This document shows, piece by piece, positions 12,903 to 24,219 of a DNA stretch of 64,000 nt (positions within the stretch are counted from its first letter, which is position 1; each line of letters begins with the position of its first letter). Below the pieces are notes generated by a model. That model saw only the letters and a program-made list of their open reading frames with translations. It did not search any database and was not told the origin of the DNA. The translations under genes and the position numbers were made by a program. Where the stretch lies: the NCBI GenBank assembly GCA_030549495.1, contig JAUIRK010000337.1, positions 62,001-126,000 of the forward strand, read 5' to 3'. This DNA comes from Nectonema munidae. Lineage: Eukaryota; Nematomorpha; Nectonematoida; Nectonematidae.

Positions 12903-15900
12903 GTATGCTCTTATTATCTACTTCATGGTCTATACAATATACGCTTTATTTCTACCCTTCAATATGGTAAACTGACAATTGAGCCTATGATTATTTTGGT
13001 TAGAGAGTATTATTAATGACAGAAAACAAATTTAAAGGCTTTTAAAGGTAATTAAGCAATATACCTCGCGTGACATATTCATTAACTAGACGGTTACTTG
13101 GTTGGTCAGTTTCTTTGTTAGTAATTATGGTGCTCCGATCATAATTTTTTGTAACGATTCCAACTACCTTATAAAATACCGTTATCGATGTTTAGACAAT
13201 ATGTAATGTACTCAATTTTCAATTTAGTTTATTTTAGAACCTTTTAAATTGATATTTTATGATACAAAATGTTTTCTAAACATCATATAAAAAAGATTAA
13301 AACTACATTTGTTAAAAATTAAAAAGCTTCAGTTTTTTTATGTTTCCTGCTAATTTATTTCTTCTGTCAGGGTAAAGGTGTCCACCACAACTAAGAAGTC
13401 TTTCATTTTCAATAGATGAAGAAGGGCAGTACAATTTTTTTAAGCTAACAAATTCAAACAAAACTTAGCATTCTGTTTTCAAAACTTCTTTCATCTTTTA
13501 TAACATGCTATGCATGAAATACCAATGTTCTTTTACCCTTTAGACACCGCTAATATAAACTCTAATTGTTTATTGATTCGGCTCAAAGGATCGGTAATTA
13601 TCGGAAAATTTTACGATTATAAAAAAAAATTGGCAGATTTATCATCCCTATGGGGGCGTGAGTAAGGTTGGTTAGATATTGGGTTTCTATAACTCAAGGT
13701 CTTGGGTTCGATCCAGCATCAAGCCTACTTTCCTCATAGTTCGATACAAGCGGCGCAATTGTGCTTTCTCGATGAACGAAATTCCAACTTTGCACTACAG
13801 CAAACAATACCAAATAATCAACTAATTTTATTTTTCCGTTTTCAATATGTTTTCGTATCTTCTGGTAAAAAGTCTGTCCCAAAATGTTCTGTATTTGGTC
13901 GTTCATGAAACATATTCTAACAGATTTATTCCCTAATCAAAATTATAAAATCAAAAAATCGCTTAAGATGAACTGATACTAAATTTTGGATGAAAAAATC
14001 TGGACTATGATAGATTTAACTGCTGAAGTCTAATTCTTAGGACAAGTTAAGTTTGACACTTGTGCTATAGTTATATGAATGAAAAGTTTTTAAAAAATGT
14101 GTATCATAATTAATTTTTTTAGTCTAGGGAAGAGCATATAAAAGAACAATGGAAAGAAAAAGAGACAAAGTTAAAGCGTATTTCTGACAAAGTTCAAGAC
14201 AGCAATATCGTAGCTAGAGAAAATATTCAAAAAAAGTTAGAAGGTTCTGCTCAAAGAAGATTGGAACATTTAGAAAAAATTTCTGTTCGCTTGCAAGATC
14301 ATGTTAGTTCATTTATCTTTTTGTTTTATCTTTTCGTCGCTTATATTGGATGCACCACCTTCTTTTATATAGAGTCTAAATTTTGTAATTACATGGATAA
14401 AACTAAATACTGTCCTTTTGTCTCTAGATCGTTTAATGGCGAATTATTGCTGGGCGTTAATCTCATCATTCCTTCCCAGTCTTCCATATTTCCTGTTATA
14501 TAAGAGGATCCTTTGCTGGGCTCTAATATTGACCGTTTATTATTACAATATAAACTAACAAACACCTGTTTGATTCTTCTGTATGTACTCTTGCACTAAA
14601 AAGAGATAAGATCTTGTATATAAAGAAAAATGAATCCATCCACTTTTTAACTAGTTGTGCCGGTTTTTATCTTGGTATTTCTTCTTCCGAATAATTCAAA
14701 GGTTTTTACGATTAGGTAGTTGTAGCATTTAAATAAATTTGAATGTTAATGGTTCACATTATTTTCAGTTTTTACTTTTCTATAATTGCAACCTCACGGC
14801 ATAATTAAACGCATCACACACACACACACATAAATAAAGTAATAACAGAACAACACCAGAACCCAATCACTTCATCAAAGAAAACAACCAAGAGGTGAAA
14901 CCTTTCCGAGATCTTCACCAACTCTCAAAGCTATCAATCAGCTAATCCATAAAGGCTATACAATAAGCCAAATAATCCCGTGAAGATCGAAAAGGCCTCA
15001 ATTTCTCTCTTTACAATAAAGTTGCCTTTCGTTCAAATTTTTGGATTGTATTGCTGGTACAGCAATACAGTAGTTACTTTGTTATTAAGCAAGGTAACAC
15101 TAGATATTGAGATTGCTTGCTAAATTTGCAGTGTTCGTATTAGAATTGTATCTATCACCAAGCTGTATTTATACATTTGAAATAAGCTTCAAAATATAGT
15201 TATGCAGTACAGGAGAACGTTAGTGGGATGGAATGTTCAGGTAGATCCTGAACTCAGCATTCCGATCGGAACCATGATATCTGTAAGGATGGATGCGAAC
15301 GTCATACACAATTTTTAACTTATATTAACCCAAAACCGTTGTGAAGTCTAGCTTGTCTAGGCGCCAGGTTTTTATACTATAAAGTGTTGAGTTCGAATCC
15401 AGCATCAAACTTTCTTTTCTCATAGTTCAGCACAAGCGCTGCAATTGGGCTTTCTTGATAAAAGACTACGCCTGTATGTTTTCAATAATATTACAAATTA
15501 TCATCTAATTCACCTAAAAGTAGACCTTTTTTGACAATAATACTCCGCTGATTAAGCAATAGAGAACAATATCCGCAAGCACTATCATTAAAAACTTGGC
15601 CATCCTTAACATCATACTCTTTGTTATAAAAAATATTGAATAATAATCATGCATATATTGTAAATAACTTCAAATTTTTATTCTATCAAAAATTATATTT
15701 TTTGAGTAAAATGATATTTGCAGGTTGTTTGTCGCTTATCGAGTAATTGTTGAGTGAATTGTTTGCAATCATCCCTGCGAAAATTTGTTGCTCTAGAATG
15801 CACGCAACTTAGGATTTGTAGATCTCTTCCATTTAGTTATTGGTTGGACGCGCTTCTAAAATCTTCTTTTTCTTATTTTCATTTGACTCATTTTTTGTGG

Positions 15901-18900
15901 ATATTCAATAGCCCTTATCATTAGTAGATGGGGGGTGTCATGTGTATTAAAAAACGCAGTTTTGGTGTTCAAACTCCATTAACATTGTTAAAAAAGATGC
16001 TTCGAATCTGTTTCTAGCATTGCTTTGCTACAGTTTTCTTGACTAAAATTTTACTTGTACAGTATTTCCTAATATTGCGTTAGTTATATTTTTTCTAAAT
16101 TTATATTCATATTGAGATTTCTATGAATGAAAAAATTTTGCTTTATCAATACGTATTTTTAGTGCAGTCAAACCTGTATAAGGGAGCATCGAAAGGCGTC
16201 TCTGTGAAGGGGTGGTCGCTTTTCGAACTTCGAATAAGCTAAATCTGGATTCATTCGGAAGAATAGAAAATTATCGTTATTGATTGATAGATACTTTTTT
16301 AATAGAGTTGATAAAGAAGATTTAACTGTGTGTTCTTTTGAACGTGCAGATATATTTGGGAATTTTTGTTCACATTAAGTTAATAATATTTTTTCATTGC
16401 AGGAACGTCATGTGATGGAAGTTCATGAGAACAATGTTCATGACTGCAGTAATCAAGAGTTATTAGAAAAACAAATAAAAAAGTTGGAATCTGCAGAATT
16501 AAAGCGAACATCTAAGATAAAAGAAATCGTTGAAGCAAAGAAAATGCATGTAATATTATTCTATACAATTTTCAGTTCTCCTACTTTTCCTCATGTGTTT
16601 AAATCGCTCGATAGTGATCACAGTTTGATTGTGACAGGACGGTTGTGGAATTACATCACTCTTCGCTCTAATTTTGACATCATATTTTTTAATAGTCATT
16701 GTTATTCGGATTTGGAGGTCGTTTTATATGATACGTTTTCAAGTTCTAGATGCTTTTCAAGATGCTAATAAGTTTTTTAATCAATATGGAAAATTATTAA
16801 TTATTGTTTGAATTAATGAAACCGATTGGTATTTAAAAAAAAAATTTATGGGAACAGTTTATTATAGTATTTTTGATAAAATAATAATTGTTAGAATTAA
16901 CATTAAATATGAAACAGTGATTTTACAAATTTTAAAGGAAGATATCTAGAAATCTTGATATATGTTGAATTTTTATCACTTGTAATAAAATCTATATTTT
17001 TTAATAATAACAATACGAACTTTATTTATGTAAAAACTTTAGAGAATAATAGTTTTTAGGATGAAGAGAAGAATATCAAGTTCCTTCCTGAAGAAATATC
17101 TTCTAAGGGAAAAAATAAGGTTCATAAAAATGGGAAAAATAATGATATATTTTGATTAGATTAATATCAAAAAATGGTGACAGAAAATATAAACAAAAAG
17201 GAGTAATGCCTTTTCCCTTCCGAATATCCAAAAAGTAAAATAAAAAGAAGCTTTCAGAGGCGTAATAAAAGTTATTGATGCCTGCTATCAAAAACTCATT
17301 ATAAAACTCTCAAACACTTAGACTTAAGAATTCAACTAATAAATACGTCGAAGATCATATGTGGTGTGCCAATTGCTTTGAAATCTTGAGTAGGAAGGAA
17401 TGGCACACGGAGAGATACAGGTCGTACACAACGAGGAAAGCTAAATTAATCATGTCAGTTGAATGCCTCAATGCTGCAAATAGGCAGCCGCTTACGATAT
17501 TTTAAATCAAAGAAGCGAATTGCATTGTTTTTTGTTGTGATAGTTACGAGTTTCTAATTAAAATGGTCTATAATTTCTTATTTTTCTTTGTGTACCAATT
17601 TACATTATATATAATTTCATGGCCCTCCTCCAGGTTTCAGGGACAATTCGGCCTTAAGACAATTCCTCCTTAAGACGATTCAGCCTTTCAAATTTTTTTA
17701 ATATCTACTCTACTTATATACTAAATATAAATAATATAGTTTACTTATATCCTTTCTGTCAAGACAATTTATTTTTAAGACCAACTAATTAAAAAAGAAT
17801 TTTCATTTCCGTAAATTTATCAATTTCAAAGGAGTTAGGCCTTGAATTTTTAACCTTTGGATTTAAAAATTTTCAATTGTTTAACATGAAGTAATTCCTC
17901 ATTAGCACGTTCAGTTAGCTCAATTTTAGCAAAGTGTTTAGGGATAAAGAGTGAAAAATTTTATCTAAAAGGTTACATAATGAAAAAATCAATTTTACAA
18001 GAATAACAGCTTGTTTTTATAATTGTTATATCAGTAGAACATATGTAATCATTGCAATCGCCACACATTTTTTTAATCGTTATTTTGCCTTTTAACTTTT
18101 TTTTGTTCAGAATCATTTGTAATTTTATGACTTGAAACCAAACAGAATAGTTTAGCTGCTCTATTTTGTTTTTGTTTTTTGTATAATAAGTTTTATTTGA
18201 AAGTATGGGATCGTTTTGCTAACTTTTTTATATAGTCATTTCTGATCATTTTTTTAAAAAACCTCAATTAATTTTAGACAATATATTTGAGCAATATAAA
18301 GCAATATCAATCATATTAAAATAACAAAGGCCATCCTGTCGTTTTGAGTCAACAAGTATACTCTTCTAAATTTTGGTCAAGTTGATCAACGCTATTTTCC
18401 AAAACTGTAATCCATAAAATATTGCTGGCCTTTTTTGAACTTCATCTAAGGTTTTTCCGCTGGAAAAGAGCCTAATAAAACTACAATTTTGTTTTTTTGG
18501 GATACATGAAACCATTAAAATTTTAATAACGTGATTATGAAGTAAAACAAAAGAAAAAACTTGCTTTTTAGATTTTTCATTACCACTTCTTTTCCAATCG
18601 TACAAACCGTTCCCAACAAATTCAATTTATTTTCAAGTAAAGACACCGATAAAAAAATTTGTGAGCAAAAAAAAATTAAAAATATCAAAAGAAAAGAATT
18701 AAAAGCTAAACAGTTGTTTTTTTTGAAAAAACATTTTGACTCGTTTCAAAAATATTACAATATGTGATAAACACACAGTGTATGATTGATTTTTTTTTTG
18801 AAAAACAAAATACTACATTTATCCATATGTATAATGTTTTTTTTATATTTTTTCTATGTATTATAATCGGCTCATTTCTTCAAAAATGTTACAAAATGTA

Positions 18901-21900
18901 ACGAACACAAGGATAAGGGTTAATTTAGTGATTTGAAAGGCCAAACTGTCTTATTAGATACTAAGAATTTCTAGAGAACGAATTGTCCTGAGGCCGAATT
19001 GACCTGCTCCCCTCTTCCAGATACTTTCATTGTTATTTAGCCGTTACTGTCTAAAGTTTGCCGATCTCTGGAGTAAGGTAAATATTCGTTGAGTTTTTAC
19101 TGATAAATTTTATATTTAGCATCAAAAAATAGAGAAAATTCGTGAGTTGAACAATGATATGCGCTCTGAAATGAATGATTCACTGAAAAATAAGATGGAA
19201 GTCGTGATCAATAACAAAAATCAACAACTGGACATGATTACACAGAAGCTAAAAGCTCATGTAATAAACATCTTAAATTTTTATCTTTTATTTAATTTCA
19301 TCGATCATCACTGGCGAGGGTGTTGTATTCATTGTGCAGAGTATATATTGACGAAAAAGTAGCTAGAACTTACGCGGTGTGATAATATGTCTAATAAAAT
19401 TTTTAATAAAAAAATCAAGGTTAGTTGTTAATTGCTGATTTATATGCCCACTCTACCGCTGACTTTGACTATTCCATTTTTTTCCTCAATTTGCATGACA
19501 GTTGACAAGTGCTCATTCAATTTCTAAATGGACCGCAATGTGTAAAATTATGGAAATATATTATCGGGCTAGTGTAGAATTAGTTTTAGAATTAGAGTTA
19601 GTGTTATGGTTGAGATTAGGTTTAGTGTTATCCAATCTTAGATACATACATTTTTTGACATTCTTTACACAAGCTTTCCGATTTATTAGTATTAATAATA
19701 CACTTCTGACACAAAACACATCTAGATTCTAGACCAGTGTTTCCCAACCTTTTTTATCCCGTTCCCCCTTTTTCAGTCACTTTTTTACCTGTGGACCCCC
19801 ACAACTGAATAGTTTGAGCCAACAAATTTAATCAAAGATTTTTATGCAAAAAATGATTGTAGTCATCTTATTAAATCGTATGCTTATTCATATGAAATCA
19901 GAGAAATCGTAAAGCCTGACAAAATGTGAATAAAATTTTTTTCCAATTAAAATATAAATTTTTCAAAAATATTGTAGCTAATAAAAAGCATACATAAACA
20001 TTCAAAATATGAAACTTTAAAAAAGGAAAGAAAATATTTATTTAAAAAAGCTCTGAATATATATATATTTATATTGATTTAGAAAATAGAAGTATATTAA
20101 AGGAGATTAAGCATAAGTAGTTTGAAGTAGAATTTCCATGGACCCCTTGAAATTCTTCCATGGACCCCAGGTTGGGAACCACTGTTCTAGACATACATAC
20201 ATACTAATGGATATATATTGACATTAGACACCCATACACTGAAATACTTGAATCTCAAAATAACGGTATAGCTCCTCGTGGTATACAAAAATTTTCTGTC
20301 GAGCATATACTGGATTATTTTTAAGGCGTATGATAATCGCCAACTTCTAGACTAAAGTCTAGGGACATAGCACTGTAGATAAATACCTAAACGTACATTC
20401 AGCTTAAAGATATCCTGAGTCTACTCAACAATCAAAAATGGTATCTTTATTCAAATACTTTAACCTAAAGTTTTATTGCCACATTGCTTTTTTTATAAAA
20501 ATTTTCATGTTAGCGTGTTTTCCTTAAAAAAATACATCAAGGCTGATGGCGTTGATATATTTTGCATTACTGTTTAATTTTTTATTTTCATTATAAGTTT
20601 TTGTTTCTTGGCGATGATGACAACGAAAGGGATTGAAAACCCTGATATGGAATATACTATGCTAAAGAGAAACAAATTTTGTCAAGGGTCATGGAAACAA
20701 AGATATGCTCTAAATTCTTTTTGTATAAACTGAAAAAATGTAGCAGAATTAATCATACATTGATTTAAAATTTGATTTTTATTTCCATTTTAATTTTATA
20801 GGTCCTGTCACTGCTTAAAAGTTGAAATGCCACTTCAAAATGCCAAAAACTGAATAATATACGTGTATAATAGGTAGGCAAAGGGTAGTCAACGATTGTT
20901 CCATTACTTTTATTAATACAAATAAATTTTGGGGCTGGGGTCTGACCACCCCTTAGCTACGCAAATGATTCGATGTTATATTCTTATAATCTAGTCTTAC
21001 TTAACCCATTTACGGCCAATGTTCCTATTTTGGAACATAAGTAATTTCATCTTCGTCTGCTTTTTTCAATGACTTTGAATATAAATCGTCTGCGTTTTTT
21101 AAGATATCGTCTGCTTTGCTTGGCCTTAAATGGGTTAATCTAGAGATGTGTGGAAAAATTGTTTCCTACTGAATTAACTTTTAATCTTTTGAATTTTTTT
21201 AAATATAAAAGTCGTTTGTTATTTTTTATTCATTATTTCTTCTTATATATTTTTGAGAATAATAATTACAAAATATTAGTGATTATTTTATCTGCCATTT
21301 TTGTAGATGTATTTTCGCGCCACCAATAATTTACATGCCATTTTTATAATATTGGATTGGATTCAGCCCCGTAGTCAGACTTTATGTAAAGGGAGGGGGA
21401 AACTGGTTTTTATCGCGCCTGTAATATAAGAAAGTGTATACATTTATATATATCAAGGCAGTTCTAGGTATGGCAAAATATATCATAGGGGATCTTTCAT
21501 TAAGATATTTATGCTTTGTAATTTTATGTTGAGATTTAAATGCAGATATGAAGAAATTTTTATTTAAAGAATAAAAGCTCTAGTCACATTTTAAGCAACA
21601 AACTTTCCTTCCAAAGATGGTATAAACATTATAAAGTGACGTAGTTGGGATTTAAAACAGGGGCCAACTTTTTTTTTATAAAAACTACTATAACCAAACT
21701 CAAATATAACTTATTTGCATTTAAATTTGTCTTTTGTTCATATTTATTACTTTAAGTAGTAGGGTGTAGCTTCATGTAGTAAAGGGTTTACATTCGAATC
21801 TCATACTTACCATAAAGTTAACTATTAGCTAGATAAATTTCAACTGGACAAATAATAATTTTGGAGATCGCTTATGTAAATTCCCACTTATAGAAAATTC

Positions 21901-22364
21901 AAATAAAAGATTCAATTTCGTGGGTTGTTTTATCTTTGGGTGGAATTTATGTAGCACCACATTGTTTACATCGTACCCGGGCATTTAAGTGCGTAGCTAC
22001 ATGCATAATATTTAATTTTTTGACAATTTTTTAAAATCTAATATTTTTTAATAAATTATAAAAAAGATTTAGCCTAGTATTTATACATATATTATTAATG
22101 TTTTTTGATATTATATTTTATATTAAAGATTACTTAAAGGTTTAGGTACCTTTACCTTTAAAAGTGAGGAAAGGAAAAATTTATCTAAAATCCATGCTTA
22201 AGGAAAAATGGTAGAAAACTCTGGTCCAATGTCTATTTTCAATAATTTAAGAATTTCTGAAAGTAATATTTTTATTTTTGATTGTTTTATTTTTAAAGAA
22301 TACTCACTGCGAAAATGTGCACAAATCTAAAATCGAAAGAAATGTGTCCTTGAAGTTGGATTAA
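12742..22364 (+). CDS. stai: Stathmin, multi-exon, 5' incomplete
   Basis: Stathmins bind two tubulin dimers in a long helix and promote microtubule disassembly. Exons: 12742-12902, 14123-14302, 16403-16549, 19120-19260 and probably 22299-22364, about 230 codons together. The first exon carries the N-terminal cap (FDVIVSPARSK, like FELILSPRSK of vertebrate stathmin) and NKMKSAEDRRK (like KKLEAAEERRK). Later exons add further repeats: NIQKKLEGSAQRRLEHLEK, KQIKKLESAELKRTSK and SLKNKMEVVINNKNQQL. Ser in SPARSK and in ISPN sit where vertebrate regulatory phosphoserines lie (inference). Every junction has AG and GT, and exons after the first are phase 0. The 5' end is missing because the first exon begins two bases into a codon. 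Introns host SINEs, MITEs and an inverted-repeat element. Repeated stathmin units fit the long invertebrate isoforms. Confidence 0.85.
13652..13780 (+). repeat. tRNA-like SINE, copy 1 (stathmin intron)
   Basis: Contains GTAAGGTTGGTTAGA and the polymerase III B-box-like GGGTTCGATCC, then AGCATCAAGCC and CTCATAGTTCGATACAAG..GCGCAATTGTGCTTTCTCGATGAA-type sequence. It shares this order with copies at 15.3, 28.4, 39.2 and 60.1 kb. Not a functional tRNA: no acceptor stem or anticodon arm can be drawn. Confidence 0.65.
14123..14302 (+). CDS. stai: Stathmin exon B
   Basis: Acceptor TTTTTTTAG|TCT, donor CAT|GTTAGT, 60 codons exactly. Begins SREEHIKEQWKEKETKLKRI, directly continuing the RRK of exon A, and contains a second repeat, NIQKKLEGSAQRRLEHLEK, ending RLQDH. 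Strongly charged, helical and without Pro or Gly breaks apart from the GS at the repeat joint. Confidence 0.88.
14814..14830. repeat. (CA)n microsatellite
   Basis: About eight CA dinucleotides in a stathmin intron. Confidence 0.9.
15340..15465 (+). repeat. tRNA-like SINE, copy 2 (stathmin intron)
   Basis: Has GAGTTCGAATCC (B-box-like), CAGCATCAAAC, CTCATAGTTCAGCACAAG and GCAATTGGGCTTTCTTGAT, matching copy 1 in order. The 5' part is more diverged. Just upstream, 15048-15068 is a short perfect hairpin, GTATTGCTG/CAGCAATAC. Confidence 0.55.
16403..16549 (+). CDS. stai: Stathmin exon C
   Basis: Acceptor TTTTCATTGCAG|GAA, donor CAT|GTAATA, 49 codons. Starts ERHVMEVHENNVHDC and contains KQIKKLESAELKRTSKIKEI, another stathmin-like repeat, ending AKKMH. 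A phase-0 exon on both sides, so it could be skipped without a frame change. Confidence 0.87.
17636..19006. mobile_element. Inverted-repeat element in stathmin intron
   Basis: The left side carries GACAATTCGGCCTTAAGACA, CCTTAAGACGATTCAGCC and then CTTTCAAA; the right side carries the complements TTTGAAAGGCC, GAATTGTCCTGAGGCC and GAATTGACC. The ends are about 70-80 bp imperfect inverted repeats, each with internally repeated ACAATTCGGCC words. The interior is AT-rich with short open frames on both strands that I do not recognise. No clear target duplication, so the superfamily is not assigned. Confidence 0.55.
19120..19260 (+). CDS. stai: Stathmin exon D
   Basis: Acceptor TATATTTAG|CAT, donor CAT|GTAATA, 47 codons. 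Reads HQKIEKIRELNNDMRSEMND and then SLKNKMEVVINNKNQQLDMI to QKLKAH, similar to the last stathmin repeat (EKLxxKMExNxENRxA). Phase 0 on both sides like exons B and C. Confidence 0.87.
19735..20184. mobile_element. hAT-type MITE with exact 8-bp target duplication
   Basis: Ends CAGTGTTTCCCAACCT and AGGTTGGGAACCACTG are near-perfect terminal inverted repeats, flanked by TTCTAGAC on both sides (19727-19734 and 20185-20192). A second inner pair (GTGGACCCCC / TGGACCCC-type) marks the subterminal region. 450 bp, no coding capacity. The 8-bp duplication and CAGTG ends are hallmarks of the hAT superfamily. Confidence 0.92.
20193..21000. other. Intronic, nothing named
   Basis: AT-rich sequence between two MITEs within the stathmin locus. 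GGGGCTGGGGTCTGACC and TTAGCTACGC near 20930-20970 resemble one end of the GGCGTAGC family but no partner end was found. Confidence 0.4.
21001..21138 (+). mobile_element. TTAA-bounded MITE, copy 3 (138 bp)
   Basis: TTAA at both ends; left CCCATTTACGGCC, right GGCCTTAAATGGG. The core has three CGTCTGC words (21054, 21087, 21108) and a small hairpin GTTCC..GGAAC. By eye it differs from the reversed copy at 54645-54782 at about four positions. Confidence 0.9.
21139..22298. other. Intronic, nothing named
   Basis: AT-rich. A short GC-rich block near 21365-21425 (CCCCGTAGTCAGAC, GGGAGGGGG) again recalls the GGCGTAGC family. No exon identified apart from the proposed one at 22299. Confidence 0.4.
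22299..22364 (+). CDS. stai: Probable terminal exon of stathmin
   Basis: After TTTTATTTTTAAAG a phase-0 frame reads NTHCENVHKSKIERNVSLKL, then Asp and TAA. Joined to the end of exon D it gives LKAH|NTHCENVHKSK. This parallels the exon B/C joint LQDH|ERHVMEVHENN and the end of vertebrate stathmin (KHIEEVRKNKE). The acceptor and phase fit; the exon is short and further exons before it cannot be excluded. Confidence 0.5.
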   Translation, partial: NTHCENVHKSKIERNVSLKLD

Positions 22365-22369
22365 AAAGA

Positions 22370-24219
22370 TGCGCTCCTCCAGTCTTGCAATAATACTTTA
22401 CATAAATAACTTTTGCATCCCTTTAATTTCTTTAACTCTTACCAGCAACGTTTACTGTTCCTCTTCTTTGCATTTAACTTTTAGCTTCAAGAAATATCTT
22501 TATGCACACCAAGTGTTTCCGAAAGAGTTATTAACGTGTCTTATTAAAATAATACCAAAGTACATCATGGCACGAGCTTTCTCTTTCACGAATGAACACT
22601 TGAAACTTTTCAAACACTAAATATGATTTTTATTAATTGATATCTTTACATTCCCACTTTTGTTTAATTCCTTAACAATGTGTTATTCCTTGATGTGAAA
22701 CTTCGCTCCAAACATGCACTATTTTTATGTTCATATTCTATACTGAAGCTTTTTTACTAATAAAATTAAAAATTCAATTCTATCTATAAAATTAAAGCGA
22801 TCGCCAAACTGCTGCCCAAGAACACTTGCTATGTTGATTTCGTTCCATTTTAAAATTTGATAGAAAAATATTTTCAGTTAACTTTTCAAAGTTTAAATAA
22901 ACGTAAAATTCTAACATTTTTCAAAATAATCGCAGAAAATTAAAAATGATAATTTTGCCTAAATAGTAAACTAAATGAGAAAAGGGTATTTGGGAATGAC
23001 AAATGTGTTTTTTAAATTTTGATCGAACCGAGTTATATTGGCGGCCATCTAAATATTGCATATACTTCAATGTAGCGTTCAGCAGAAAAGCACTGTCCGA
23101 TCGTAGGCATATAGGTAAACGAGTCGGTGTTCTGATGTTTAGGCACTCATGATAAGAGTAGACAGGAGCTGTGAAAAAAATCCCGCAGTTTTTCCATGTA
23201 CAAACACAATTTGCTCTACATTATACTTTGCAACTATTAACAAGGAAGACACGGACACAAAATACATGCCTAAACAATCGTATTCATTCGTGTGCTCATT
23301 TAGGGATTCTGATTGGAAGGGAACCAACACATTTTAAATATCTCATTAACTGTATCTGCATATTTAAAAAAATTGTGTTTTAGTTAAGTTATCTTTAAAT
23401 GTTTTATTTAGAATACACACCCTTTTTTGGGGTATGTGTTTTGTTTGAATTTTTAGCAACGAAAAAAGAGGGACATTTAATTCTATAAAATAATATTCTT
23501 TTTTCAAGTCAATATGAAATAAAATAACTAGAAATAAAACTTTGTTTAATATTACACTTATGCAATGTAAAAATTATTTTATTCAATTTTTGATCTTGAT
23601 GAACAAGTCTATTTCAATGTTTTAAACTATATTATAACGTCTTGTACATCAGTTAAAACGTCAAGCTAATCTAAAATATTTTCTTCAGAATTCAATGATC
23701 AAGCGTAGATGATGTAAGAAAGATCATTTCACATCATCAAACAAATTTGCTTCTTGATTTAATTCTAAAAATCTTCAGCTTCTATAACCTAAAGTTATAG
23801 TTCCACTCGAGCGTTGATCAAAAATCTATGAAATAAAGACAAAAGGACGTCCGCAAAAAAGTAACTGATAAATAAAAAAAAGTAACCCTTCCTCCATTTC
23901 TTCACACATATCAAGTGACATTTAAAGTTTCTGCTTTTCATTGGCGAGCATTTGTGCTTAGTCTTACTATTTTATTCTTGTAGTCAACTAAAGAACGTGA
24001 TTAAAGATCACTGAAACATTTTGTTAATTAAAAACTTCTAAAAGTTTTTATTGTTCAATTATTATATGATGGTGTTTTCCTTGTTTAGTAAATTCTTTTC
24101 GTAATTTTTAACGAATCCGCTATTAAAAAATATACACAACTAAACTTAATTTATTTGCACATGCACATAACTATGAACAAGCAAAATATTTAACATATCG
24201 ACCAATAAGTACTCGTAAG
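22370..24219. other. No gene seen
   Basis: AT-rich DNA after stathmin. Overlapping short frames on both strands near 23139-23383 have no recognisable motif. Confidence 0.45.

Noticed and set aside
13652-13780. Functional tRNA gene
   Set aside because: Only B-box-like and loose A-box-like words; no cloverleaf can be drawn and the unit is repeated as a SINE.
18366-18767. Two frames inside the inverted-repeat element as a transposase
   Set aside because: Basic, AT-driven sequences without catalytic or zinc-finger motifs that I can identify.
23139-23383. Overlapping 60-70-codon frames on both strands as a gene
   Set aside because: No motif, no splice context, and open on both strands at once, which fits chance.
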